Of a DNA stretch of 64,000 nucleotides, positions 46,338 to 59,165 are shown piece after piece (within the stretch, counting starts at the first letter, position 1; the number at the start of each line of letters is the position of its first letter). The notes below the pieces were generated by a model that did no database searches, had not been told where the DNA came from, and was given only the letters and a program-made list of their open reading frames with translations. The translations under genes were made by a program, and so were the position numbers. This stretch comes from Plecoglossus altivelis (Eukaryota; Chordata; Actinopteri; Osmeriformes; Plecoglossidae), in the NCBI GenBank assembly GCA_036571765.1, contig BROE01000013.1:13766999-13830998 (forward strand). The letters run 5' to 3'.

Positions 46338-49230
46338 AGTGTGTGAGATGGAGTTGGAAGTGAAGTGGGCTCTGTTGTTTAGGGCACATCTGCCAGGCTC
46401 TCTACCTGGGACCACTAAAACTGGCAAAGAAGTCACAGTCGTAACGCAGAAACAAGCACTTCTCCTTCATATTTCTTCTCCAGGCCTGGCCCTGTTTGTT
46501 AACCATCTCTCCGTCTCTTGTCTGAGGAGACATGCAGTTAAAGAAACGGCATCTCTCTGCTTTCTAACCCTCAAGCAACTGCATCTTAACCTACCAGAGG
46601 CACTTTCTCTCTCTGTTAATCTTTAAAACTCCACCGATGATATCAAAAATGAACTTTCTGTACAATTTAAAGATAGCCGGAGCTCGGAATTACAATGTAG
46701 AACGTGCGATAAACAGTTATGGAGACATAGGCCCATAGTAATAGGCCCCCAAGTACACACAGGCCCTGCATATTCTACTAGTGTGTTTATGATGTAGGCC
46801 AGTTTACTGAGTCCTGCCGCTGATGCCCACAGTCCAGACAGAGAGTAATGGAGGGTCCGGCTGGCCTCAACGCTCCCTGCATCCAGCGCTTTATCTCCTT
46901 GCATTAACATGATAGAAAATATGAATACTTGAATCTTATCAGAGGTCCACTTTATAAAAAGCATTCATCATAAGACGTATTATGTATTTATCATGTCAGG
47001 GATAGATGGAGAGTCATAGATCCCAAAAGCTGGGCTCCTGGTCAAAGAAGACCTGCCCTGCATTGTGCTTCTTTTATAGATTAAAAATCTCATCCAAGTT
47101 TTTCTTTTCTTTTTTTCTTTTTTTTTTCTTTTTTGTTGCCAACCAAGTCCTGAAATTAACTCTGTACCTCTGAGAGCCAAAGACTTAATGGGATAAAATA
47201 TAAAATATAGACATCTTTGGAATGTGGTACATTTACGGAGGCTATATATTAACTGTGTGTGAAGGTGTGATGTGCAGACTGATAAATGTGCTGAAATTAC
47301 TCAATTCTTTCTCTTTTAATAATTCTGTCATCCGCACTGGCCATTTGACCATTACACTATTGAAGTCATTTTTTAGAAATAGGTAATATCATCAGTCATT
47401 ATAATCATTTAATACATCTTGCTCTGTCCGCTTTGCCTCAGACCGACATGCCAAAGCGCATATCTCCCATTTCCTCATGGAAATGTGTTTTATAGGAGGG
47501 CAAAGAATCGGAACGCTTTGCTGTTAGAACAGTGAGAACAAGATATTGGTGCCGTGGGCCAGTTTAGAAAAGCCTGTTGGGAATTTACAGATGGAACATT
47601 TGAGTCATTCATTTGCTTTGTCTAGATCTGGCAAGAACACACATCTAGTTTGGTGCACAGTGAAAACAATGCCGTTTCTTGTTTGTTTGTTTAACCTAGT
47701 GTAGTTTGGTCAGATAAAGGCCATAATGAAGTTTGTGTTGATATCAGGAGAGCTACACATGTTTATGCACACAATCACATGTAAGCCCGTGCTTTCATAG
47801 TGTATGTTATGCGCTGTTGACTGGATCTGAATCTAAGTAGAACACTGTAAAGTTCCACCTAGAGTAAATGTGGGTGAAGAGTAACGAGTAAGAGTTAAAC
47901 TCTGACTGCATCCCCTACTGGTTTCATTGTGCTAACCACATACAAGGGGACTTAATCAAGCTTAAAAATAACAAACAAACAAATAAAACAGAGGTCCTGG
48001 GAGAACTCATTAGAAGCCTTGTCAAAATCCCACAGACTACATAATTACTTACAGAAATAACAAATGCAAAACTATTTCGTTTGTATTTCCTTCACTTCGT
48101 GATTACTGCTGAACTAAGGTCAATGAAAACTTTAACTGAAACTTTGAAAAGTTTGATTGAGAAGCTTATCATTGGGGGAGGGTGGGGTGTCTTAACATCA
48201 ATTATATTCAGAACATTTCCATCTGTCCTGGTTTTGTATGTCACAAAACAGGTTTCATAGTAACAGCAAATGCTGATGCTGCCCATTGATTGGAGCAGAG
48301 ATGTATGCGGAAATTCATGTGCTTCTGTCCTCTATTAAAGTAGAGGAACTCATGCCCACTGACAAGGAAAGAAACAAGTTTAACAAAATTTTCATAAATA
48401 AATCTTTTTTTTGTCATTTTAATTACGAGATCAGCAGCAGCATAGATGAACAGCCCCAGCCATCAATCTTTAATTAAAGTCACGCTTTGCAGATTGCAGC
48501 GATGCTGTGCCTGATTGAAAAATAAGCAGAATGATATTTCTATTAGTTTGTTTTATTAATAGCACGTCCGGGTTTGAAAAACATGTCTAAAAGAGAGCCA
48601 ATCAAAGAGAAATGATAGACACTCTTTGCTTTCCACCAGGCTGAGGTTTTCTATAATTCTCTCTCTCATATTCAACTCTTTCCATTTAAGCCATCACACT
48701 TTGATAACACCAGCCCAAGGCAAGTCATAGCATATAGCACAGCCTGACTGCTAACTTAAATTGGGTATTTCGCATGCTGAGCATCAACGCGTGTTTGGCA
48801 GGCCAGCGCAACAATGGTTTAGAAGAGAGAAAAAAGTGAATATTCACAAAATCCTTTGTGTTTGAATCGTGCCTTCCTCATGCTTTTGAGTGACATTGTT
48901 GGCCGGAATCAGACTCTGGAATATTTTCCAACTTCTTCCATCATGATAAGGACGGGAGCATATTCCCACAATGCACCACTACAGCACAACAACACCTGCA
49001 CACGGACAGCCAGCTGCTAAACAACGGAGAGGGATGAGGCAGGAGAGACGCAAGCGGCCTGTCCCTAAATGCTGACTGTGGCTCTCTTCCTCTCTCGTTC
49101 TCTCGCTCATCTGTGCGTGGCCTCAATCTGACTACATGGAAGTGTCTGTTCACCACTGGAGCTGATGCTGGCTCTCTCTCTCTCACTTCTGCTGCTGGTC
49201 CTGCTCCTGTTTGGAGGGAGCACATGTGTC
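46191..49230. other. Non-coding, AT-rich, repeat-poor; several enhancer-like pieces
   Basis: Apart from (GT)n at about 46306-46333 this is quiet unique sequence. The parts 46890-47150, 47290-47640 and 48090-48560 have many ATTAAT/TAAT cores (for example TTTTAATAATTCTG, ATTATAATCATTTAATAC, CTTTAATTAAAGTC, the last palindromic at about 48468-48477). No gene is recognised. Confidence 0.4.
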
Positions 49231-50249
49231 GATTGAACTTTACAAATGAGATGTGTTGGTCTCTATTTTGAATTTGTATTGCCAGGTGTATTGAAAATAG
49301 AGATGTAATGATCTTTGGACGTAGCGAAATTGATTGATCTCTAGAAAATATAAATATGTTGAGCGATTTGTAGAATGTTTATAGGTGCTGTTTGACATCT
49401 TGAAAGACATCACATATCTTAGGCTTTATACGTAAGGGTATCTGTCTAACATCAGATTGTCAAGGCTGACCCTATTGCTTCAGTATCCATTGTTACATTT
49501 CAACTGCAGCGTCGGCAAGTCACAGTTCACATGAAAAGAGGAGCTGTGCCTTGGCCACGTTGCTTTTCACCTGGGACGCGTCTTGATGCTGCGTGCACGA
49601 GTTTGGCTTCGCGTTTGTGTTGCCAAGACAGGATGTGGGAGCGACGCTCTTGACCTCGATGCTTGATGTCGGCGCCGTTGGGTGATTCTTCTTCCCTCCC
49701 AAGATGAACCCCCCCTGCTTTATTTTTAAGTAATCAATTACTCAAACTTGACCCAGGCTATCTCTCCCCTACCATCTGGGTTGTGTGCCTCTGTTTCAGA
49801 GGCTACTGGGATAATGACAACCTTCCCTCTGCCATTAATTTATGAGTCGAGGGAGCCGTTTTTCACGCCTTATCATGCACCTCCATTTGATCTTGCGTAT
49901 CGCTCTTTTTTGTTGCTACCCCTGCATCTGTACACCTTTAGTCTATAAATCTCTCTGTCTTGCACCCTGTCAACTGCAACTGGCCTCAGAGCAAACATAC
50001 TGTAGTTCTTTCACAAAGGAGAGAGAAAAGAGAGGAGGGATGGGGGGACGGAGGAACGGAGGGATGAAGAGAGGGTAAAACGCCGGCCATAGGGTTGAGG
50101 AAGTGATGCCAGATGTAGTTAGCGAGAGGGTGGTGTTGCGACGCAGCTTCGCTCTTCACAGGTGTGGTCTGTCCAGCCTGTAGCTCCTCTCCTCAGAGCG
50201 ACATTAACAAGCAAACTGCTAGTACTGCCCCTCCGACCTCGCCACTAGT
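49231..50249. other. Non-coding unique sequence, no gene seen
   Basis: Mixed composition, CpG-containing around 49555-49680, with a purine patch (50019-50080). Nothing could be assigned. Confidence 0.4.
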
Positions 50250-50868
50250 TCCAGCTGACCCTGTGCGGAGGGGACTGGGAGATAACAGCTCCTCTGTCTA
50301 CTCCTGTCCATATGTAGAACGGTAGAGGTGCGCCACTTATGATACGTAGCCTTGACTGAAACTAAATGGATACGTAGTTGCAATCTGATTCACGTTGGAA
50401 AACCAAAAGGTGAAATAAATGAGACAGGATCTGACCCCATTAAGACTTGAACTGTGCATATTTGTGTGGACTTACAGGATTGTGTGTGCACGCTTCCCAG
50501 CAACACCGCGACGCACTTTGCATAGACTCTATTTTCATCTTCATTCTGCTTTATATTTGTGCTCCTAATGAAATCACACTCAAATCGGCCAAACTGCTGA
50601 CGGAAGCTGATGGCCTAAAAGCCAATCCTCTGAGGGTCTAGTTTGGAGAGGAGGAGAGAGAGACGCACTCCAACCAGCTTTTGATTGTGTTGTTCTCCTT
50701 TCTGTGGCTCCGTCTCAGTGGGGATCTCAAAGAAAACGCTCCCATGGTTTTCCCACCACAGTGGCCCCGTACACCAGTGACTTCATCTAAGCCTGGCTAA
50801 AGGCTACAACAACAACAACGCCAAATCGAACAACAACAAAGAGTATCGGGAAACTTCTTTGCATCTCA
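50250..50868. repeat. Duplicated segment, copy B (shorter version)
   Basis: About 620 bp collinear with 42118-42905 but about 21% shorter, with many small deletions relative to that copy spread over the whole length. Homology fades into unrelated flanks on both sides, at GCATCTCATACGAGCG on the right and before CCAGCTGACCCTGTGCG on the left. Confidence 0.75.
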
Positions 50869-51060
50869 TACGAGCGACCAGAGACATATTTCTTTCCCTA
50901 AATGACACTTTAATTAAACAAATTACCGCGCCCAGAGAGAGGGACCTTGGAGGGAACGATAAGAGCTCGGGAGATAAAGCCGCATGTGGAGTGTTTATCA
51001 AAGACGGCGAAGCTTAAACCTTTAATAGGTAATGCCCAGATAAGTAAGCCTTTGTGATGT
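50869..51060. other. Candidate conserved non-coding element
   Basis: Repeat-free, with GACACTTTAATTAAACAAATTACCGCG, here noted in part as ACTTTAATTAAAC, plus GAGATAAAGCCGC and GTTTATCAAAG (GATA- and TCF/LEF-like cores). Conservation was not tested. Confidence 0.28.
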
Positions 51061-51248
51061 TACTGGCACACACACACGTATATATATATTTTTTTTTTCA
51101 TAGCAGAGCTTACTGAAGAGGGAGAATAAGGCAACTGGATCAAACCAGAGTCTTAAAGAGTGTGTGATTAAGAAAGAAAAGGAGAAGGGAGAGAGAGGCA
51201 CAACTGAAATGTGTCCTGTACACACACTCTCTCTCTTTCTTGGTCTCT

Positions 51249-51256
51249 CTGTCGCT

Positions 51257-51311
<55 letters not shown>

Positions 51312-51330
51312 CCTCTCTCTTTCTCTCTCT
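51249..51330. repeat. (CT)n microsatellite
   Basis: A CT run of about 50 bp at 51260-51309, with imperfect flanking CT/CCCCTCT sequence. Confidence 0.94.
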
Positions 51331-53090
51331 CTCCCCCTATTTACTATTCATCGGCCTTTTGAGTGGGGCCTCTGAATTCCTCCCTGTAGATTTAACCCAG
51401 GCCACTCTGTGCATGTTTGTATTAACAAAACAGCTTTCATTATAAGAGTCTTACCAATTTTCATGGATTTACAAGAACACAAACATTGGGTGGTGAGTGT
51501 GGTAGTAGCTTTACCTGTCACGCAGACTGTATTCGGTTCTTGGTGGGAGTTAATGTGTGTGGGCAAAACTTTTGGCCTGTGAAATTATTCTTGCTCTTTC
51601 TGATCTTTTCAAATCCACATAGATCCCTCCTCCATGTATGCACTTGTAAGTCTGTGAGATAATTATTTAGCCCAAAATAACTGGAGGTTTACCTCCCCCC
51701 TCTCCACTCTGAATCTTGAAGCTACCCCCTCCTTCCCACCAACAGCCCACCCAGCCCACCCAACCTACAAACCTGCCTACTTACCCCCCCCCCCCCCCTA
51801 CCCCTGAAAAAAAGAAGAAACCCCATGCATTTCCTTAAACAGAGCCTGCAAATGTAACGCAGCAGATTTGGCGTATTGTGTGGTACACTGCTGTGTGTAC
51901 TTTCTATTACTTATCATGTTATATGCTCTCCTCCCTGGTGTGGCTTCATGATGAATGGCACCATCAAAGCGATTACGTCACTCACAATATCCGTCCAAGG
52001 CCAGAAAAATAAAGGTAGTCACTGTGATGATGTCATGGATATTTCACGTTTGTGTAGACACTTTGAATGATAGGGTGCCGTGGCCTGCAGGGCCTGGGGT
52101 CTGGGGCTTAGTCCTGACTGGCTGACTGACTGACTGGACTGGCTTACTGGCTGGCTGGCTGACTGGCCTACATGTGTTTCAAGTTATGGAAGCATGTGTT
52201 AAAACTGGATGTATGAGACACGACCACAGCACATGCACTGGCTCTGGGGGGAAAGGAAGGAACCAGAAATGAAAAGAACAGTCGAGAGAGAGAGGGAGAG
52301 AGAGAATGAGTGTGTGAGAGAGGGAAGCTAGAGAGAGGAGGGGGAAAAAAACTGAACTCTTTGCATTATCTCACACCGCCCCTAAAAGGTCTACAGGCGC
52401 CCTGCAGAGAGTCAGGAAAGTGTTGCTGAGATCAAAGGTGGCTTCCTGTACGTGGCCCAGCCCTTAGGCTGGTGGTGAGCCGGAGCGTCCCTCCGTCCCT
52501 CGCTCCTCCTCCAGTGGTCAGGGGCCCCCAAGGTGTCGCTCGGGGCCAGGGGGCTTCTGGGTAATGACCCGTCTCAATAAACAGTTTCCTTTCCTTGTTG
52601 TCACAGAGAATTATCCAGGGTTTTTTTCTTCACAAAAGTGTTGAAACCTTTACGTATTGAACTGCTAAGCCCTGAAACATAGGAGCACTGAATGTAATGG
52701 ATCAGATCGGACAGGATCAAAATAGCCACTGTTTTTGATTCCAAAAAATCCTTCTCAGTTCATCACCAACAAACTTTGCTTCACTATGTATCAATCTGTC
52801 TGTGTCGCATATGAAAGAAAGCAATTATTTCTTGAAACTGTAGCTTGGATTGAGCTTAAACTGCACGAAGGAGAGCTTTCTTCATCAATACCACAGGGAG
52901 GCACAGACAGATCTCTGCCTGTCACTTTACCTGCCGCTTCCCCTTAGCATAAGCAAGCGTGAAATGTTTACTTGAACACATTTCTGTGGGAGAGCGTGGA
53001 ATCCAAGCTGGCACGAGCTGCATAGGAGGTATGTGGATGTGACAGATGTATAAAACAGAGAGGCAGAAACAGAGGGAGAGGAAAAATGAG
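51331..53090. other. Non-coding sequence, no gene seen
   Basis: Includes a 14-C run (51785-51798), a CTGG/CTGA tetranucleotide patch (52114-52168) and a GA patch (52284-52345). The rest is unique and nothing was recognised. Confidence 0.45.
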
Positions 53091-53100
53091 AGAGAGGCAG

Positions 53101-53102
<2 letters not shown>

Positions 53103-53170
<68 letters not shown>

Positions 53171-53208
53171 TAGAGCAAAACAGAGTGGGAGAGAGAAGGG
53201 AGGGAGAA

Positions 53209-53245
<37 letters not shown>

Positions 53246-53264
53246 GAGAGAGAAAGAGAGAGAG
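53103..53264. repeat. (GT)n-(GA)n compound microsatellite
   Basis: (GT) at 53103-53130 passes directly into (GA) at 53131-53166, and a second GA tract lies at 53214-53264. Confidence 0.95.
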
Positions 53265-53635
53265 ATGGAAAGAGAACTGCCACTTGCCAATGCAGCAGAG
53301 CTCAGCAGAGGTATGTGTTCAGTGTGGGATAAATTCATCGTGATCTGCCCGTCCCTTTGCCTTCAAAGCGACTGGCATCGCCATGCTGTTCACGTCACAG
53401 GACAGACACACATTAGCTGTCAAACTCCTCTTTCATCTCCCAACTTCAAAGAAGGCGATTGATTACTCTAAATGGCCATTACCAAACATCCTGCACTGTT
53501 GCCTGGCTAGAGAGCTGCTATCACAAAGAACGGATGCACAATCACTGGCTGGAGAGATAAACAGGAGAGAGGAAAAGAGAGAACTAGAGATAGAGAGATG
53601 GGAAGTAAGAAGGGAGTAACATTATAGAAAACATG

Positions 53636-53762
53636 AGTGTGGAGAGAGAGCGAGAGAGAGCGAGAGAGGGCGAGAGGGAGGGAGTGAGAGGGAGAGAGAG
53701 GGAGGGAGTGAGAGGGAGTGAGAGGGAGAGGGAGGGAGGGAGAGGGAGACAGGGAGGGTGAG
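53636..53762. repeat. Homopurine GAGAGGGA region
   Basis: About 125 bp of GAGAGGGAGGGAGTGAGA-type repeats, with some C in the first part (GAGAGCGAGA, GAGGGCGAGA). Confidence 0.9.
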
Positions 53763-54282
53763 AGCACAATACGGGGCAGAGCTGGATGCTGATTCACATG
53801 GAACAACAAAGCATCAGATACACACGTGTGTGTGTTAACAAAACGCGAGCCTGCCGTTAAGTGTGCAGAAGCTGAGAACTCAACACCATCTCCCCAGGGA
53901 TCTCCTGGTGATTACTGAGCAGCTCTCCTAGAAGTGGAAGGATCAAATGCTCACACGCATGCGCACGCACACACACACACGCACACTCACACACTCACAC
54001 ACACACAATGCTGGTTTAGCCTCACGTCTCCTGTGAGTTCACACCAGAGAGGAGGGCTGGACCGGGGTTGGGTCTGCAGAGCTGCAGATCCTTCCTACTG
54101 AGGTGTTGGATAAGGCTCCACCTTCAGCCTGCAGACCCTGCAGTGTTTAGGCTGGCACGCAGTCAGAACGTCCAGGGCCTGGGCAGGCTGGGAGATTGTC
54201 GTTGTGGTTTCCTCGTTGAGTTTCGACGTGCCGAACACTTCTGCAGCTGTCTGGTGATCTGGCTGTCGGTTCTTGAGTGCCT

Positions 54283-54284
<2 letters not shown>

Positions 54285-54359
<75 letters not shown>
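54285..54359. repeat. (CA)37 microsatellite
   Basis: A pure 75-bp CA run, the longest perfect CA tract in the window. A CA-rich patch also lies at 53964-54007. Confidence 0.97.
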
Positions 54360-54361
<2 letters not shown>

Positions 54362-55074
54362 GCTGGAGTTTAGGCATCTTCCACACACCCTACTGAAGTG
54401 TCGGACTTGTTAACATGTACATGTGTCTGCTTTGCTGTGTCTGGTGAAGAGGAATCCCTGCTCTTTGCCCCCTCATTCTCAGCTCTATACTCCTCTAATA
54501 TTCTCTGGGATAGACTGACATTGTTTCCCTTATTCTCTCTATCCTGTCTTAATTTATTTTCTACATTGGTCTTCTCATCTCTCTCTCTTCCCCCCTCTCT
54601 CTACCTCCCTCTCTGTCCATCTCCCTCACTCTGTCTCTCCCTCTCCCTCTCACACTTTCACTCTGTGTACTACGAGTACCGCTCTCATTCTCTTCCTTGC
54701 CCCCTGTTGATGTCAGAGCAGAAGGCGGGGTTAGAGGAGAGAAGAGGACAGCTAACAGTGACACACATCCTCATGCAACATTGCAGAATCATAACCTAGA
54801 CCTGCAGAGAGGGCTGTGCGTGTGCGCATGTGTGCTTGGTTATCATCTGTGTGCACATGCGTGTTTGTGTGTGTGTGTGTGTGTGTTTCCGTGCGTATTT
54901 GTCTCCATTCATTCCCCCATTGGTCATCACAGGGACATTTTCCCCAGCAGCAGAGTGCTGTTCTGTCAGGCGTCTCCATCTCAGTGTCAGAGAGGAAGCC
55001 CTGATTCATCACCCATCATTAAAGTAGTGCCATTATTCCTGCCCTGCCCTGCCTGCAGCCGCTTCACGCAGCAG

Positions 55075-55075
<1 letters not shown>

Positions 55076-55144
<69 letters not shown>
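55076..55144. repeat. (CA)34 microsatellite
   Basis: A pure CA run of 69 bp, about 720 bp from the previous one. The long frame across it at 54697-55356 is not coding by composition. Confidence 0.97.
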
Positions 55145-55148
<4 letters not shown>

Positions 55149-55658
55149 CCCATCGCTGACTGCAGGCTTCATCCAACACCAGAGACGGCAACACAGCCAC
55201 CACACCAGGTTGGAGCCTGTGCTCCTGAAAAACAGAGTTACTACAATGAGCAGAGCAGGCATGCGAGAGTCATGCTCTAACACCACGCTCATGCAAATGC
55301 AAACACGCATCGCAAGTGGCAAAATGAAACTAAACCCAAATTCAGAGCACTCATAAAACTTGAATAAAAGCGTAATTTCCTTGAAGGCGTTTCTCTCTCT
55401 AGCTCTTTTCTCTCAGACAGATGGTAGAAGCAGGCGTGGGTATATTTTACATTTTATCCCACCCAGATTGAGGCCGGGGATACTAAAAAGCCCATAAAAA
55501 TCAAAGATGAGCGGATAGAGCTAATAATATAATCATAGGGAACACCTGCAAAGCCTGCAGATGGGTGATTTCAGAGCATCAGTCTGTCAGCCTCAGACTC
55601 CACCCACCCATATGGAGCATGGGGATGGAGGGAGGCTCTGTCGCCCCGGCATGTGTAC

Positions 55659-55683
55659 CGCTCTCTCTCTGTCTCTTTCTCTG

Positions 55684-55717
<34 letters not shown>

Positions 55718-55723
55718 GCTCTG

Positions 55724-55757
<34 letters not shown>

Positions 55758-55796
55758 TCGCTCTGTCTCTCTCTCTCTCTCTCTATCTCTCTCTCA

Positions 55797-55831
<35 letters not shown>

Positions 55832-55832
55832 A
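55659..55832. repeat. (CT)n with CTGT interruptions, then (CA)n
   Basis: About 145 bp of CT repeats with regularly spaced CTGTCT and CGCTCTGT interruptions, then CA from about 55807 to 55832. Confidence 0.94.
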
Positions 55833-56704
55833 AACCATAACAAACGCATGCGCTCACACATACCGTAACACACAATATCTCCCACACTGTCATGCACAGA
55901 CACACCTTGACACATTCACACAGTGTGTTTGCCTCCCTCGTGCCGTCTGTAAGGAGCAGAGTTTTCCCAGCGTTGGTCGAGGGCTAGACTTCCCTCCTCT
56001 CCTGTCCCCATAGATCACAGAAGGAAATAACCATCGTGCCTGCTGGTAACCCATACCACATAGGAATGTATAGAGTGTGTGTATTGAGGCTCCCTGCGGA
56101 CATATGTTCTTGTTATAACACTTTAACAGAGAACTTGTGTCTCAGTGGGTGTTTCTGGGTTAGATAATACACCCCCCCCCTCAAGAAAAAAAGTAATTCA
56201 GCAATCAGACATGCCACCTGAAATGTACAGAGGTGGAGATGTTTCGAAAGTTTAATCGTAGATCTTCTGCAGTCCAAGATCCCCGTTTGCATTGAAACGC
56301 GATCACAAAGACCCTCGTATCGTTGATCGTTTATCACGCCTGGTCGTGCTTAGCAGGTACAGAGCTGTTTGTGAGTCAATAGTGTAATCTGCTCTTCTCA
56401 GCCTGTAATAGCTTCTACTCTGGATGAGTCTCCGAGTGTCAATGTCTGCTATCTCTTCTGGCTGCTCAAACAAGCTGGGTGGGAACAGTAAAGACATCTC
56501 CAGAATGAGAGAACATTCTGACGAGACCACTGGCCGTTTGTCTGCTGTCTAGACGTTGTGGAGGATTGTCTGGGAAGGACACACACGGGCTACTCCCCCT
56601 CACATCTCCTCTACCGCTGATTTACAACTGTATTTAATCATCTTTAAGAAAGCAATTACCAACTTGTTTTCCTGCAGCCCACACAAAAATACATACTCCG
56701 AGGT

Positions 56705-56740
<36 letters not shown>

Positions 56741-57205
56741 CCCACCCTCTCTCTCTCTCTCTCTCTCTGGCTCCCTCTTTGTCTCAATCTCTCTCTATCT
56801 CTCATTCCCTTTCCGTCTCTCCCCTTCTCTATCCGACAAGGAATCCCTTTGAAGATATTAAAAGAAAGTGAACACACAAATCAGTGGTGTCATTGTCTTT
56901 TTCCCCCTGCAAAGCTGCTATTGAGTTGAAGCAGTCCCAGAGAGGAGCCACCCCTGGCGGTTGCTGTCACGGTGTGATAACTTTGGTGTACTCTCCACAC
57001 CAGCTGACATTGAGATGCACTTTAAAGATCCAGGCTGGTTATTTACTGCCTTCTGTCCTGCAGAATCCTCTCTTTATAGGGAACATGTTTGAGATGGGCC
57101 ATCTGGTCAGCTGATAGTTTGCTATGTGTACTTTGTGAAAGAATCAGATGTACAGCCCATTTGTATCCTACAATGATGAAGCATCACAAGCTTTATGTGC
57201 ATGGG
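55833..57205. other. Non-coding sequence, no gene seen
   Basis: Unique sequence with an imperfect CT tract (about 56708-56768) and a C9 run (56171-56179). Nothing else could be assigned. Confidence 0.45.
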
Positions 57206-57209
57206 CCTA

Positions 57210-57430
57210 CACACACACACACACACACACATAGAAATATACCCACACACACTCATATAACCACACACATGTACACACACACATACACACAATCATATAC
57301 ACACACCTACAGACAGACACACTTACACATGTGTACACTCTCTCTTCCTCTCTCTCCCTCTCCCTCTCTCTCTTGCACATGCACACGCACACATGCACAC
57401 ACACACACACATGCACACACACACGCACAA
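57210..57430. repeat. CA-rich degenerate cluster with CT insert
   Basis: CA repeats with TACACAC/ATGCACAC variants, split by a CT block (about 57339-57372). Confidence 0.88.
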
Positions 57431-57533
57431 AAACAAATATGACAGTTGAAGCAGCAGGTACTCCAACATTCTCATTCCTGAGAATTGATTAGTGTCTTGT
57501 TAGAATGCTGGGATGTGTATCTTCTGTACCAGT

Positions 57534-57565
57534 GGAGGGATGGAGGGATGGAGGGATGGAGGGAC
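57534..57565. repeat. 8-bp tandem repeat GGAGGGAT, 4 copies
   Basis: Four near-perfect GGAGGGAT units, the last with GGAGGGAC. Confidence 0.85.
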
Positions 57566-57726
57566 GGAGAGATGTGACTTGGCTTTGTCGTTCATGGACC
57601 AGTGACAGGTGTTCCTGTCAAGGACGCTGCTGTCTCTTCACATTAAGTGACACGTAAATCCTGTGCAGCATGAGAGCTGCTGCAGGCCTGCAGTCTGAAG
57701 CCTGGCTGGTCCTGACCAGTAAGCCG

Positions 57727-57733
57727 TCTGTCG

Positions 57734-57792
<59 letters not shown>

Positions 57793-57802
57793 GGTCTGTC
57801 TC
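57727..57802. repeat. (TCTG)n tetranucleotide microsatellite
   Basis: A pure core of about 14 units (57735-57791) is flanked on both sides by TCGGTCTG, one mutated unit per end. The symmetric variants bracket the array. Confidence 0.96.
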
Positions 57803-58460
57803 TCTTCGTCTGCATTCCTGTACCATAGAATATCATGTTTTCAGATCAGAAAACTATCATTCATACTGCATAACAATGACAGTAACAGAGGAAACAATTC
57901 ACAAAATGTGACTTCCACATATCTACTAAGGTTCATAATATACACAATATGTGAATACTTCAACCTATTTAAATATAATGTTTGAAAAATTAAGTGACAT
58001 TTTCATCGAGAGGGAGAGGGAGAGAGGGAGGGAGGGATGGAGAGAGAGAGGGAGAGAGGGAGGGAAAATTCATAATGTTTATAATTAGACTTTAATATTT
58101 CATTTTCGATATGATGGTTTATTTTCCTTCCATCGTGCCTGGCTTTTCCTATAACCTCAAATGTCACTGGCCCAACATATGAATCACATCCTCTTAACTG
58201 TGTGGAAGCCAGGTTTAAGGTAGCCTTGTGTCTTTTTCAGGAATGATAAATAATAATCAAAAAAATTGAAGAACAATATTAATTTATTTTCAAGCGCCAA
58301 TATGCAATACATAGTCATATAATTCAATGTAGTTTGATACAAAAATAAAGCACCTTCAGTGGTGCCACCCCCCCAACACCCACCACTTTGTTTGACAACA
58401 CATTTAGCACTCCCAGACAGCCCCCCACCCCCCTGGGAGCAGTGAGCATTGGCCTGGCTT
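57803..58460. other. Non-coding AT-rich sequence
   Basis: AT-rich, with a purine patch (58010-58066) and ATTAATTTATTTTC near 58279. No gene seen. Confidence 0.45.
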
Positions 58461-58677
58461 TATCACTGTCCAGAGAGCACTGGCCACAGTAATTAGAAAA
58501 GCTTGGACATGCATTTGCAGTGTCCCGGTTAGGCCTGGATCACCAATAACAGCATTTATTGTTTTCTAATCAGGGGCCCTTTGGCTGCTCAGATCACTCA
58601 GTAAATAATGGAGATGTCAATAATCCCCCCAGCCCAGTGACTCAGGGCCTCCATCTCCCCCCTCCCCTACCCCCTCC
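58461..58677. repeat. Tandem pair, copy A
   Basis: This 217-bp segment starts TATCACTGTCCAGAGAGCAC and ends in a CTCCCCCCTCCCC run. It is followed almost at once by a diverged copy at 58685-58994. It contains TAATTAGAAAAG, ACCAATAACAGC and CAGTAAATAATGG. Confidence 0.8.
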
Positions 58678-58684
58678 CCTCCCC

Positions 58685-58994
58685 TATCACTGTTCTCAGA
58701 GAGCACTTTTGCCATTCTTATGTATATTAGAAAAGTTTTGACATGCATTTTTTGTTTGCTTTTTAGTTTTTTTTTGTCCCCGTTTAGGCTGCTGGTTTTA
58801 TCACCAATACTAGTCATGTTATTTATTGTTTTTCCTATTATCATTGGGTGCCTCTTGTTTTTTTCTGGTGTCTTCCCTCTTCTCCTCCTAGTAGATCATT
58901 CTCTTTTTTTTGTATATTATTTATGGATTTTTATGGTTCTTTAATAATCCTCAGTCCCAGTGATTCAGTGTCCTCTCTATTCTCCCCCCTCCCC
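58685..58994. repeat. Tandem pair, copy B, expanded by T-rich insertions
   Basis: Collinear with 58461-58677 but 310 bp long. Block by block it matches copy A (TATCACTGT..CAGAGAGCAC, TTAGAAAAG, GACATGCATTT, ATCACCAATA, TTTATTG, CAGTCCCAGTGA, CTCCCCCCTCCCC), with extra bases between them that are mostly T. The sequence continues T-rich to about 59165, which may also be affected. Confidence 0.8.
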
Positions 58995-59165
58995 TTTTTT
59001 TTTATTTTTACACTCTTTTTCTATTTGTGTCTCCCCTTCTCCCCTTCCCCTCCCCTCTCCCCCCCCCCAAGTCCTCTTGGTTTCCTATTCCTTCGTTCTT
59101 ATAAAACCTCTCTCTTTTCTAGTTAATCACACGTTTTACGTTAGAAAAGGTTCATTACTGTATCA

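Noticed and set aside
45904..46626. 240-codon open frame
   Set aside because: Crosses CA and GT microsatellites and the 72-bp repeat. No domain and no conserved composition.
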